A stretch of 64,000 nucleotides of DNA from the NCBI GenBank assembly GCA_002240395.1, contig CP016836.1:1426001-1490000 (forward strand). The letters are read 5' to 3'. A model generated the notes under the pieces. It saw only the letters and a program-made list of their open reading frames with translations, was not told where the DNA came from and did not search any database. The translations under genes were made by a program, and so were the position numbers. This document shows, piece by piece, positions 45,839 to 54,438 of the stretch (within the stretch, counting starts at the first letter, position 1; each line of letters begins with the position of its first letter). The stretch is from Xanthomonas citri pv. mangiferaeindicae. Lineage in GTDB: Bacteria; Pseudomonadota; Gammaproteobacteria; Xanthomonadales; Xanthomonadaceae.

Positions 45839-47353
45839 ATGGACCGCCGCCACTTCCTCCGCAATCTGCTCTCGGGCGCCACCATCGCCGCACTCGGGCC
45901 CGCGCTGTTGCACGGCGCGGACGCATTCGCCGGCGATCCAGCCGAGTTTGCCGCCGGCCTGCGCGAGCACCCGTATCTGGCCGGCTGGCGTCAGGTGTCG
46001 GCCGAGGCTTTCGGCCCGACGACGGTGCAGATCGAAGGCCGTCTGCCGGCGGACTTCGCCGGCACGTTGTATCGCAACGGGCCCGCCTGGTTCGAGCGCG
46101 ACAGCTTCCGCTACGAGCACTGGTTCGACGGCGACGGCATGGTCCACGGTTGGCGCTTCGGCGACGGCACCGTGACCCATCGCGGGCGCATGGTGCAGAC
46201 CCCGAAGTTCAAGCGCGAACGCAGCGCCGGGCGCTTCAACACGCTGGCGGCGGGCACCACGATCGCCGACCCGGTCGCGCTGCGCAACAACGACGATGCC
46301 AGCACCGCCAACACCTCGGTGGTGGTGATCGACGGGCGCCTGTTCGCGTTGAGCGAGGCCGGCTCGGCCTTCGAGCTCGACCCCGATGCGCTCGACACGA
46401 TCGGTCCCAAGACCTGGCGACCCGATCTGCAAGCGCTGCCGTTCTCGGCCCACCCACTCCAGGACCGCGACGGCAGCTGGTGGAACTTCGGGGCGCTGTC
46501 GATGCTCGGCGGTGCCGGCCTGCTGGTGTGGCACATCGGCCGCGACGGGCAGCTGATCGACGCGCAGGTGCACGACATGGGCGCACCCGGCTACCTGCAT
46601 GCCTTCGTGCAGACCGACCGGCATCTGGTCTTCCTGCTGACGCCGTTCGACTACACACCGGCCGGCTCGTTCTTCGAAAGCCTGACGTTCGCGCCACAGC
46701 GCGCGTCCACGGTCCTGGTCGTCGACAAGACCGCACCCGACCGAGTTGCGCGCCGCTTCGAGGTCGACTTCACGATGGCCTATCACTTCGGCGATGCCTT
46801 CGAGCGCGACGGCGAAATCACCGTGCGCACGATGCGGCTGGCCGATGTGGCAAAGGCGCGGTCGCCACATCGCGAGGCGATGTTCGGTCATCACGGCCCG
46901 GCCGCCCCTGCGGAGCTGGTCGAGTTGCGCCTGGACATGCGCACCGGCCGCGGCCGCTGGGAGACCACGGGCCTGGGCGGCATGGAGTTTCCGATGTTCG
47001 ATGCCCGCACGCCCAGCGACCGTGGCGCCCGGCTCTACACCCCGACCAATGCCGGCGACGCGACCGCGCCGTACTTCAATGCGGTGCAGATGATCGACCC
47101 GGTGGCCGGCCGACGCGAACTGCATCGCTACGGGCGCGACATCCTCGCCGAGGAACATGTCTTCATCCCGCGTCCTGGCAGCACGCGCCCCGACGACGGT
47201 TGGCTGGTCGGTACGCTGCTCGACCCCACGCGCGACCGCAGCGGTATCGCGGTGCTCGACGCCCAGCACATCGGCGACGGCCCGGTCGCGACCGCCTGGC
47301 TCCCGTACGCGTTCCCACTCGGCTTCCACGGCCACTTCGCGCAGGCGGCCTGA
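45839..47353 (+). CDS. Carotenoid oxygenase family protein with Tat-type signal
   Basis: Non-haem iron dioxygenase of the RPE65/CCD family, 504 residues, which cleaves carotenoids, apocarotenoids or stilbenes at a double bond. The N-terminus MDRRHFLRNLLSGATIAALG carries a twin-arginine motif, so folding in the cytoplasm and Tat export is likely. Iron-ligand histidines appear in FDGDGMVHGW, GYLHAFVQTD, FTMAYHFGDAFE and the terminal GFHGHFAQAA. The product cannot be predicted. It is preceded by a DUF2141 gene and divergent from a two-component pair. Confidence 0.9.
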   Translation: MDRRHFLRNLLSGATIAALGPALLHGADAFAGDPAEFAAGLREHPYLAGWRQVSAEAFGPTTVQIEGRLPADFAGTLYRNGPAWFERDSFRYEHWFDGDGMVHGWRFGDGTVTHRGRMVQTPKFKRERSAGRFNTLAAGTTIADPVALRNNDDASTANTSVVVIDGRLFALSEAGSAFELDPDALDTIGPKTWRPDLQALPFSAHPLQDRDGSWWNFGALSMLGGAGLLVWHIGRDGQLIDAQVHDMGAPGYLHAFVQTDRHLVFLLTPFDYTPAGSFFESLTFAPQRASTVLVVDKTAPDRVARRFEVDFTMAYHFGDAFERDGEITVRTMRLADVAKARSPHREAMFGHHGPAAPAELVELRLDMRTGRGRWETTGLGGMEFPMFDARTPSDRGARLYTPTNAGDATAPYFNAVQMIDPVAGRRELHRYGRDILAEEHVFIPRPGSTRPDDGWLVGTLLDPTRDRSGIAVLDAQHIGDGPVATAWLPYAFPLGFHGHFAQAA

Positions 47354-47410
47354 AGCCGCGGCGTCGGGCCGGACATCAGGGCAGAGAGGCCCGCCGTCCG
47401 ATCCGATGCG

Positions 47411-48448
47411 TCAGCCGCGCGCGAACGTCCGCGGCCGCGCCGCGACCCGGACTGGCCGTTCGCGCAGGCCGGCGGCAGTCAGCCACTGCACCAGTTGCGG
47501 CACAAGCGCCGGCAGTTCGGCACTGGTACCGCGCGGCACGCGCGCCACGCCGGCCAGAAGACTCACCGCCTCGACACCGGGCGCGGTGAATTCGAGCCGC
47601 GCGTGGTCCGATGCGCTCTGCCAGCGGAAGAGCGTGAGATCGCGCAAAGCAACGTCGCGCGGCGGCTGGCCCGGACGCTCCAGGGTCAGGCGCTGCGCAT
47701 CGATGCGCAGCGTCACGGTCTCGGTGCCACGACGCAGCAGCGCCGTCAGCACCAGATAGCCGGGCAGGCCGACGACCAAGGCGAAGAGCAGGATCGCGCC
47801 GTAGGCGCCGATGCGCAGCACGATGTCGTAGAACGCGATCAGGCCGGCGATCGCCAGCGCCCCGGCGACCACCGTCACCGATCCGATCCAGACGGCAAGG
47901 GTGCGCGTGCGCATGGGCACGGCCGGAAAGCACAGCGTCCAGGCCGCGCCGTCGCGATGCCACTGCGTCCGCGTCATCGTCGCCGCGCGCGCCTGGGCGT
48001 CGCGCTGGAAATACCCGCTCACCCGCCCGAGCAGCGCCAGCCAGATCCAGCCGAACATCGGCGCGATCCCGAGCTGCATCCAGAGCGCGGCATGGCGCAG
48101 CGGCTCGGGCAGCGGAGACAGATCGGGCAGGTCGCCGTGGATCGCCCACGCCACCACTCCGACGCCGATCGCAGCGCCGGCGACATGCAGCAGGACGCCC
48201 AGACGCCGCGGTGAGACCCGGAAGGTCGCGGCGACGAAGGACACGCCGCACAGCACCCCGGCCAGCAACACCGCCAGGTACGGCGGGAACGCCATCCCGT
48301 GGCGTCCGGCGACGATCGCCAACGCCGTACAGGCCGCGGCCCAGGCCAGGGGCGAGCGCAGCGCCCGCCGCCACCACGGCTGTCGCGCCGGGCCCGGGCG
48401 CGCGCGGACGGCTGCGTTGCGGGAACGCGAACGCCGCCGGGCGCTCAT
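47411..48448 (-). CDS. Polytopic membrane protein of unknown function
   Basis: Inner-membrane protein of 345 residues. A basic Arg-rich N-terminus is followed by about seven hydrophobic segments up to residue 250 (e.g. LGVLLHVAGAAIGVGVVAWAI; AILLFALVVGLPGYLVLTALL). The C-terminal 95 residues are a soluble beta-rich domain (VTLRIDAQRLTLERPGQPPRDVALRDL) that resembles a PH-like fold by pattern. No family recognised. It starts 7 bases beyond the tyrB stop and so is probably co-transcribed. Confidence 0.7.
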   Translation of the reverse strand: MSARRRSRSRNAAVRARPGPARQPWWRRALRSPLAWAAACTALAIVAGRHGMAFPPYLAVLLAGVLCGVSFVAATFRVSPRRLGVLLHVAGAAIGVGVVAWAIHGDLPDLSPLPEPLRHAALWMQLGIAPMFGWIWLALLGRVSGYFQRDAQARAATMTRTQWHRDGAAWTLCFPAVPMRTRTLAVWIGSVTVVAGALAIAGLIAFYDIVLRIGAYGAILLFALVVGLPGYLVLTALLRRGTETVTLRIDAQRLTLERPGQPPRDVALRDLTLFRWQSASDHARLEFTAPGVEAVSLLAGVARVPRGTSAELPALVPQLVQWLTAAGLRERPVRVAARPRTFARG

Positions 48449-48455
48449 GCCTGAC

Positions 48456-49658
48456 TCAGCGCGCCACCGTCGCCACCGCCTCGGCGACGTAGTCGAGGGT
48501 CTTCAGGCTCAGCGCCGCGACGCAGATGCGCCCCGTACCGACGGCGTAGATGCCGAATTCGTCGCGCAGCCGGTCGACCTGCGCACGGCTCAGGCCCGAA
48601 TACGAGAACATGCCCGCCTGGTCCTGGATGAAGGCGAACTGCGGCGCGCCGTGCGCGGCGAGCTTCTCGACCAGCCCGGCGCGCAGCGCGTGGATGCGCT
48701 CGCGCATCTGGCCGAGCTCGGCCTCCCAGCGCGCACGCAACTCGTCGCTGCCGAGCACGCCGGCGACCAACGCCGCGCCGTGCGTCGACGGGCTCGAGTA
48801 GTTCGCGCGCACGATGCGCTTGATCTGCGACTGCACCGCGCGGCTCTGTTCTGCGTTGGCCGAGACCACGGACAGGGCGCCGACGCGCTCGCCGTAGAGC
48901 GAGAACGACTTGGAGTAGGAGCTGGCGACGACGAACTCGGCGATGCCCGAGGCGGCGAGCAGACGCACGGCCGCGGCGTCCTGGGCGATGCCCTGGTCGA
49001 AGCCCTGGTAGGCCATGTCGACGAACGGGAACAGCCCGCGCTCGGCCAGCACCTCGATGACCTGGCGCCACTGGTCGGCGGTGAGGTCGGCGCCGGTCGG
49101 GTTGTGGCAGCAGGCGTGCAGCAGTACGACGGTGCCGGGCTGGAGCTTGCGCAGATCGGCCAGCATGCCGTCGAAATCGATGCCGTGGCGGGCGGCGTCG
49201 AAGTAGGTGTAGTCGACGACCTCGAAGCCGACCGCGCCGAACACCGCGCGGTGGTTCTCCCAGCTGGGGGTGCTGATCGCGATCGTCGCGTGCGGCAGCA
49301 CCTTCTTCAGCAGGTCGGCGCCGGTGCGCAGCGCGCCACTGCCACCGATCGTCTGAGTGGTCGCGACGCGGCCATCGGCCAGCAGCGGCGAATCGACGCC
49401 GAACAGCAGCTCGCGGGTGGCCCGGGTGTAGTCGGGCATGCCGTCGATCGGCAGGTAGCCGCGCGGCTTGGCCTCGGAGGCCAGCCGCTGCTCGACCTCG
49501 CGCACCGCATCCAGCACCGGGATGCGACCGGCCTCGTCGTAGTAGATGCCCACACCGAGATTGACCTTGGTGGTACGCGGATCGGCGTTGTAGGCGTCGG
49601 TCAAACCGAGGATGGGATCACCGGGGACGAGTTCGACAGCAGCGAAGAAGGAGGACAC
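48456..49658 (-). CDS. tyrB: Aromatic amino acid / aspartate aminotransferase
   Basis: PLP-dependent class I aminotransferase of 400 residues transferring amino groups between tyrosine, phenylalanine or aspartate and 2-oxoglutarate. The start is a GTG at 49658 giving the family N-terminus MSSFFAAVELVPGDPILGLTD. The PLP lysine is in SSYSKSFSLYGERVG; other motifs are CCHNPTGADLT and DMAYQGFDQG. The frame is open upstream, but similarity begins at the GTG. Preference for aromatic substrates over aspartate is not certain from sequence. Divergent from fbp. Confidence 0.92.
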   Translation of the reverse strand: MSSFFAAVELVPGDPILGLTDAYNADPRTTKVNLGVGIYYDEAGRIPVLDAVREVEQRLASEAKPRGYLPIDGMPDYTRATRELLFGVDSPLLADGRVATTQTIGGSGALRTGADLLKKVLPHATIAISTPSWENHRAVFGAVGFEVVDYTYFDAARHGIDFDGMLADLRKLQPGTVVLLHACCHNPTGADLTADQWRQVIEVLAERGLFPFVDMAYQGFDQGIAQDAAAVRLLAASGIAEFVVASSYSKSFSLYGERVGALSVVSANAEQSRAVQSQIKRIVRANYSSPSTHGAALVAGVLGSDELRARWEAELGQMRERIHALRAGLVEKLAAHGAPQFAFIQDQAGMFSYSGLSRAQVDRLRDEFGIYAVGTGRICVAALSLKTLDYVAEAVATVAR

Positions 49659-49815
49659 GGCACGGCCTGCGACGGTTGAGGGGAGGAGATGCGGCGCGCC
49701 GGGCGCGCGGCAAACCCATGCAGGATAGCCGGCCGGCGCCGCGCGCGCGATGCCGCCGGGACAGCGCGACGCTTCCGGGCGACAATGCCGCCACCCTGTC
49801 CGCCGTGGAGCCGCC

Positions 49816-50844
49816 ATGCCCGCCATCTCCCTGACCCGCCACCTGATCGAGGAGCAGCGCCTGGGGCACGTGACCCCCGACCTGCGGCTGCTGCTGGAAG
49901 TGGTTGCGCGCGCGTGCAAGCGCATCTCGGTCGCGGTCGGCAAGGGCGCGCTGGGCGATGTGCTCGGCGAGGCCGGCGGCGAGGCGGGCAGCATCAACGT
50001 CCAGGGCGAGGCGCAGAAGAAGCTCGACGTGATCAGCAACGAGATCCTGCTCGAGGCCAATGCCTGGGGCGGCCATCTGGCCGCGTGCGCCTCGGAGGAG
50101 ATGGCCCATTGCGAGCCCATTCCCGACGCCTTCCCGCGCGGCAACTACCTGCTGGTGTTCGACCCGCTCGACGGCAGCTCCAACATCGACATCAACGCCA
50201 GCGTCGGCACGATCTTCTCGGTCCTGCGCTGTCCCGAGGGTGTGGCCGCAGTCGAGGACGCACACTTCCTGCAGGCCGGCCGCACCCAGGTCGCCGCCGG
50301 CTACTGCCTGTACGGGCCGAGCACGATGCTGGTGCTCACCATCGGCCACGGCACGCACGCCTTCACGCTCGACCGCGAGCAGGGCTCGTTCGTGCTGACC
50401 CGCGCCGATCTGCGCATTCCCGAGACGACCCGCGAGTTCGCGATCAACATGTCCAACCAGCGTCACTGGGAAGCACCGACCCAGGCCTACGTCGCCGACC
50501 TGCTGGCCGGCACCGACGGCCCCCGCGGCAAGGACTTCAACATGCGCTGGGTCGCGGCGATGGTCGCCGACGTGCACCGCATCCTGACCCGCGGCGGGAT
50601 CTTCATCTATCCCTGGGACCGCAAGGACCCGTCCAAGCCCGGCAAGCTGCGGCTGATGTATGAGGCCAACCCGATGGCGATGCTGGTCGAACAGGCCGGC
50701 GGCGCGGCGACCAACGGCCGCACCCGCATCCTCGACATCGAACCCGACTCGCTGCACCAGCGCGTGCCGGTGTTCCTGGGCTCGCGCGACGAGGTCGAGG
50801 CCGCGACCGGCTACCACCTGCGGCACGACGGCGACGCGGCGTGA
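49816..50844 (+). CDS. fbp: Fructose-1,6-bisphosphatase class I
   Basis: Gluconeogenic enzyme of 342 residues hydrolysing fructose-1,6-bisphosphate to fructose-6-phosphate. Metal-binding motif DPLDGSSNIDIN, upstream NVQGEAQKKLDVISNE, and the substrate motif KLRLMYEANPMAMLVEQAGG are intact. A GTGGAG-type ribosome-binding site precedes the ATG. Its TGA overlaps the GTG start of the following oxygenase gene, so the two are translationally coupled. Confidence 0.96.
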   Translation: MPAISLTRHLIEEQRLGHVTPDLRLLLEVVARACKRISVAVGKGALGDVLGEAGGEAGSINVQGEAQKKLDVISNEILLEANAWGGHLAACASEEMAHCEPIPDAFPRGNYLLVFDPLDGSSNIDINASVGTIFSVLRCPEGVAAVEDAHFLQAGRTQVAAGYCLYGPSTMLVLTIGHGTHAFTLDREQGSFVLTRADLRIPETTREFAINMSNQRHWEAPTQAYVADLLAGTDGPRGKDFNMRWVAAMVADVHRILTRGGIFIYPWDRKDPSKPGKLRLMYEANPMAMLVEQAGGAATNGRTRILDIEPDSLHQRVPVFLGSRDEVEAATGYHLRHDGDAA

Positions 50845-51542
50845 GCGCGGCCGACTTCATCGAAGTCGTCCCCGGCGCCCTGGCGCCACAGGCCTGCGCG
50901 GCGATCGTCGCGCGGCTGCGCGCCAGCCCCGACCTGCAGCCCGGGCAGGTCGGCGGCGGCCTGCATCCCGAGCTCAAGCGCAGCCGCGACCTGTCGCTGG
51001 GCGATCGCAGCGACTGGGCCGACGTGGTCCGGCAGCTCAACGTGGCCGTCTACGGCGGCTTGATGCGCTACCTGCGCCGGTACCCGCAGGCGCTGATCGC
51101 ACCGCTGATGCTGCAACAGCCCGATGCGGCCGGCACCCCCCGGCGACTGGTCGCCGAGGACTTCGCCGACATGGACGACGCCCGGCTCGGCGGCCTGCTG
51201 CAGACCTGCCTGCGCCCCGGCCAGATCAACCTGCAGTGGTATGCAGCGGGAGAGGGCGGCTACCCGTACTGGCACTGCGAGCTGTTTCCGCGCGATGCCG
51301 GCTGCGAGACCCTGCACCGCCACCTGCTGTGGACGATCTACCTCAACGACGGCTTTACGGCCGGCGAGACTGAGTTCCTGTTCCAGCAGCGCCGGATCGC
51401 GCCACGCACCGGCGACCTGTTGATCGCGCCGACCGCGTTCACCCATACCCATCGCGGCAACAAGCCGCAGGGCGGGGACAAGTTCATCGCCACCAGCTGG
51501 ATTCTGTTCCAGCGCGCCGAAGCGCTGTACGGCAAGGGCTGA
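50841..51542 (+). CDS. 2OG-Fe(II) oxygenase family protein
   Basis: Putative iron- and 2-oxoglutarate-dependent oxygenase of 233 residues. The double-stranded beta-helix core has the first iron His/Glu in GYPYWHCELFPRD, the second His region in FTHTHRGNKPQGGDKFI, and the turn NDGFTAGETEFLFQQ between them. The start is GTG at 50841, overlapping the fbp stop in GTGA. Prolyl-hydroxylase-like fold; the substrate is unknown, and coupling to fbp may be incidental. Confidence 0.8.
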   Translation: MSAADFIEVVPGALAPQACAAIVARLRASPDLQPGQVGGGLHPELKRSRDLSLGDRSDWADVVRQLNVAVYGGLMRYLRRYPQALIAPLMLQQPDAAGTPRRLVAEDFADMDDARLGGLLQTCLRPGQINLQWYAAGEGGYPYWHCELFPRDAGCETLHRHLLWTIYLNDGFTAGETEFLFQQRRIAPRTGDLLIAPTAFTHTHRGNKPQGGDKFIATSWILFQRAEALYGKG

Positions 51543-51635
51543 GGCCTTCCGGCCATTGCGGCCCTGGACCAGGCGCATCGGCATCCGGCGTGCGTGCCCT
51601 GCACTCTGCCGCGACGTCGCCGGTCGGGGGCCGCG

Positions 51636-52070
51636 TCAGCCGCGCGGGTGGTTGAGCACCAGCCAGTACAGCCCGATCTGCTTGACGACCTCGACGAACT
51701 TGCCGAAATCCACGGGCTTACGGATGTAGCTGTTGACGCCCAGCGCGTAGCTCGCCTCGACATCGAACGGCTCGGTGCTGGTCGTGAGCACGACCACCGG
51801 CAGGCCGCGCGTCGCCGGGCTGGCGCGCAGCGCCTGCAGCACCTCGCGACCGTCGAGCTTGGGCAGGTTGAGGTCGAGCAACACGATCGACGGCAGCTCG
51901 CTCGCATCGCGTCCGGCGTGGCGGCCGCGTGCGAACAGGTAATCGAGCGCCTCGGCGCCGTCGCCGACCACCACCAGTCGGCCATCGATCCGGGCCTCCG
52001 CGAATGCGATGCGGGTGAGCTCAGCGTCGTCGGGATTGTCCTCGATCAACAGGATCGTGTGTTCGCTCAT
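51636..52070 (-). CDS. CheY-like single-domain response regulator (Rcp type)
   Basis: Receiver-only protein of 144 residues. Acidic pocket in ILLIEDNPDDAELTRIAF, phospho-acceptor Asp in SIVLLDLNLPKLDGREVL, Thr in VVLTTSTEP, and Lys in YIRKPVDFGKF. This form usually pairs with PAS or phytochrome histidine kinases. The ATG overlaps the TGA of the upstream kinase (ATGA), so the pair is cognate. No output domain, so it must act through protein contact. Confidence 0.9.
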   Translation of the reverse strand: MSEHTILLIEDNPDDAELTRIAFAEARIDGRLVVVGDGAEALDYLFARGRHAGRDASELPSIVLLDLNLPKLDGREVLQALRASPATRGLPVVVLTTSTEPFDVEASYALGVNSYIRKPVDFGKFVEVVKQIGLYWLVLNHPRG

Positions 52071-53142
52071 TGGGGCGATGCGTCCTCGGCCGGCGGTGCC
52101 GGCAGGTCGATGTGGAAAGTGGTGCCGACGTCCTCCGCCGATTCCACCCGAATGCGGCCGCCATGCGCATGCGCGAGCCGCTGGGCGATCGCCAGCCCCA
52201 ATCCATGGCCGGCGCCGTCGTCGGCGCCGTGCAAGCGCCGGAACGGCACGAACAATCGATCAGCATAGCGCATGTCGAAGCCGCGACCGGCATCGCGGAC
52301 GCGCAAACGCAGGCGGTCGCCGACCCGTTCGCCATCGAGATCGATCCGCACGGTGTCGCGACCGGCGGAGAACTTCCAGGCGTTGTGCAGCAGCTTGCCG
52401 AGCAGTTGCTTGAGGGCATGCTCGTCGCCCCAGGCCCACAGGTCGGGCGCGACATGGATCTGCGCCGCCCGCCCGGGATCGGCATCCTGCAGCTCGGCGC
52501 AGATCCAGTCGCCGAGCAGGCTGATGTCGACGGGCCCGGGCTGGCGCGGCGGACGCATGGCACGCATGGTCTCGAGTAGCGCATCGATCAGACCGCCGGC
52601 CTGGGTCGCCGCACCGCGGATCCGCTGCACATGGTCGCGCGCCACAGCGGCGTCGGTGTCCTCGCCCTGCGCGGCCAGGCGCCGGGAGAACTGCTCGATC
52701 GTGCGCACCGGCGCCCGCAGCTCGTGCGAGATGCCGAACGCCAGCGTGTCCTGCAGCAGCTCCATGGCCCGCAGCGCGGTGACATCGTGGGCCTGCAGCA
52801 GCGCGTCGCCGCCCGGCAACGGCGTCAGCGTCAACTGCAACGAGCGCGCCCCATCCTCACCCCGGTCGATCGCGACCGGGACCTCGTGCAGGCCGTCGCC
52901 CCCCCGGCAAACCCGGCCAGTGCCTGGTCGAGTTGCGCGGCGACCGGTGTCAGCGCCTCGCGATGCGCGGCGGTCCCGACCAGCGCATCCGGACTGCGGT
53001 CGAGCCACGCCGCCAACACGGCGTTGACGCGCCGCCACGTGCCGTCGGGCGCGAGCTGCGCCAGACCGGTGGCGAGGTGGTCGAACACGTCGATCGCCGC
53101 AGCAGGTGCATCGGGCGAGGGCAGGGAGACAACATCGGACAT
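52067..53142 (-). CDS. PAS-domain sensor histidine kinase, frameshifted as read
   Basis: Cytosolic kinase of about 358 residues after repair. The N-terminal PAS-like domain begins MSDVVSLPSPDAPAAAIDVF and contains WRRVNAVLAAWLDRSPDALVG. The HisKA box is FGISHELRAPVRTIEQFSRR, and the HATPase domain has KLLHNAWKFS, RDAGRGFDM and GHGLGLAIAQRLA. The PAS part and the rest are in different frames. Adding one G (coding strand) to the seven-base run at 52899-52905 joins them as GFAGGGDGLHEVPVAIDRG. Layout resembles phytochrome-type kinases without the chromophore domain. Signal unknown. Confidence 0.8.
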
Positions 53143-53222
53143 GCGCGGCGCTAGGCGGCGGGAAGCCCAACAGTGTAGAAAATCCGGGCGTGGACGTATC
53201 GTACACGCGCCGTGAATGGGCG

Positions 53223-54320
53223 CTAGAACAGCGTCCCCTGCGGCGAGGGCGGGCGCGGCGCGACGAACAGGTCGGTCCGCAGCGGCGGCAGCCGGCCAAA
53301 GCCCAGCGCGCGGCGCGCCCGCGCGAAGCGGTGGGCGAGCAGGTCGGCGAACGGCCCCTGGCCGCGCATGCGATGGCCGAAGCGGCTGTCGTAGTCGCGC
53401 CCGCCGTGGAGTTGCTGCAGCAGGCTCATCACGTGCTGGGCGCGATCGGGATAGTGCAGGTCCAGCCATTCGCGCCACAGCGTCTTGAGCTCATGCGGCA
53501 GGCGCAGCAGCACATAGCCCGCCGAGTCCGCCCCGGCCTCGCGCGCGGCGCCCAGGATCGCCTCCAGTTCGTGGTCGGTGATCGCCGGCACCACCGGCGC
53601 GACCATCACCCCGACCGGGATACCGGCCGCCGCCAGCGCGCGCATCGCGCGCAGGCGCGCATGCGGCGCGGCCGCCCGTGGCTCCATGCGGGCCGACAGG
53701 CGGTGGTCGAGCGTGGTCACCGAAAAGTGCACCGTCACCAGCCCCTGGGCCGCCAGCGGCGCGAGCAGGTCGAGGTCGCGTACGATCCCGGCGCTCTTGG
53801 TGATCAGGCTGAAGGGATGCCGGGCCTCGGCCAGCAGCGCGATCAACTCGCGGGTGACCTGGTAGCGACGCTCGATCGGCTGGTAGGCGTCGGTGTTGAT
53901 GCCCAGCGCCAGCGGCGCACAGACGTAGCCCGGCTTGGCGAGCTCGACACGCAGCCGTTCGGCGGCGTTGGTCTTGGCGAACAGCCGCGTCTCGAAGTCC
54001 AGGCCGGGCGACAGGTCGAGATAGGCGTGCGAGGGCCGCGCGAAGCAGTAGATGCAGCCATGCTCGCAGCCGCGGTAGGGATTGACCGAGCGGTCGAAGC
54101 CGACATCGGGCGAGCGGTTGCGACTGAGCACGCTGCGCGCGCGCTCCTCGACGACCACGGTCTCCGGCGCCGAGGCCTCGTCCTGCAACATCTGCAGCGC
54201 CTCCCAGCCGTCGTCCTCGGCCACCGCGACCCGTTTCTCAAAGCGCCCGGCGATCCAGGACGCGCTGCCGCGCCCCTTGCGGGCCACGGGGGCGGGCGGG
54301 CGGAGGCGGTCGGCGCTCAT
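53223..54320 (-). CDS. PA0069-family radical SAM protein
   Basis: Iron-sulphur radical SAM protein of 365 residues. The cluster cysteines are in YRGCEHGCIYCFARPSH, and the rest follows the spore photoproduct lyase-like PA0069 family (GLDFETRLFAK; YQPIERRY; PFSLITKSAGIVRDLDLL). Reaction unknown. The ATG at 54320 is preferred; the frame stays open upstream. It converges on nothing and is divergent from the cls gene. Confidence 0.88.
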   Translation of the reverse strand: MSADRLRPPAPVARKGRGSASWIAGRFEKRVAVAEDDGWEALQMLQDEASAPETVVVEERARSVLSRNRSPDVGFDRSVNPYRGCEHGCIYCFARPSHAYLDLSPGLDFETRLFAKTNAAERLRVELAKPGYVCAPLALGINTDAYQPIERRYQVTRELIALLAEARHPFSLITKSAGIVRDLDLLAPLAAQGLVTVHFSVTTLDHRLSARMEPRAAAPHARLRAMRALAAAGIPVGVMVAPVVPAITDHELEAILGAAREAGADSAGYVLLRLPHELKTLWREWLDLHYPDRAQHVMSLLQQLHGGRDYDSRFGHRMRGQGPFADLLAHRFARARRALGFGRLPPLRTDLFVAPRPPSPQGTLF

Positions 54321-54438
54321 CGAACCGACGATGCCGGGTTGGCGTCTCAACCGGTGCGACGCGCCCGTCATCGCAGCCGGCGTGCGCGCATTTATCCTGT
54401 GCGCGGCGCGACCGGCGCCGCCATCGCAGGAACCGACC

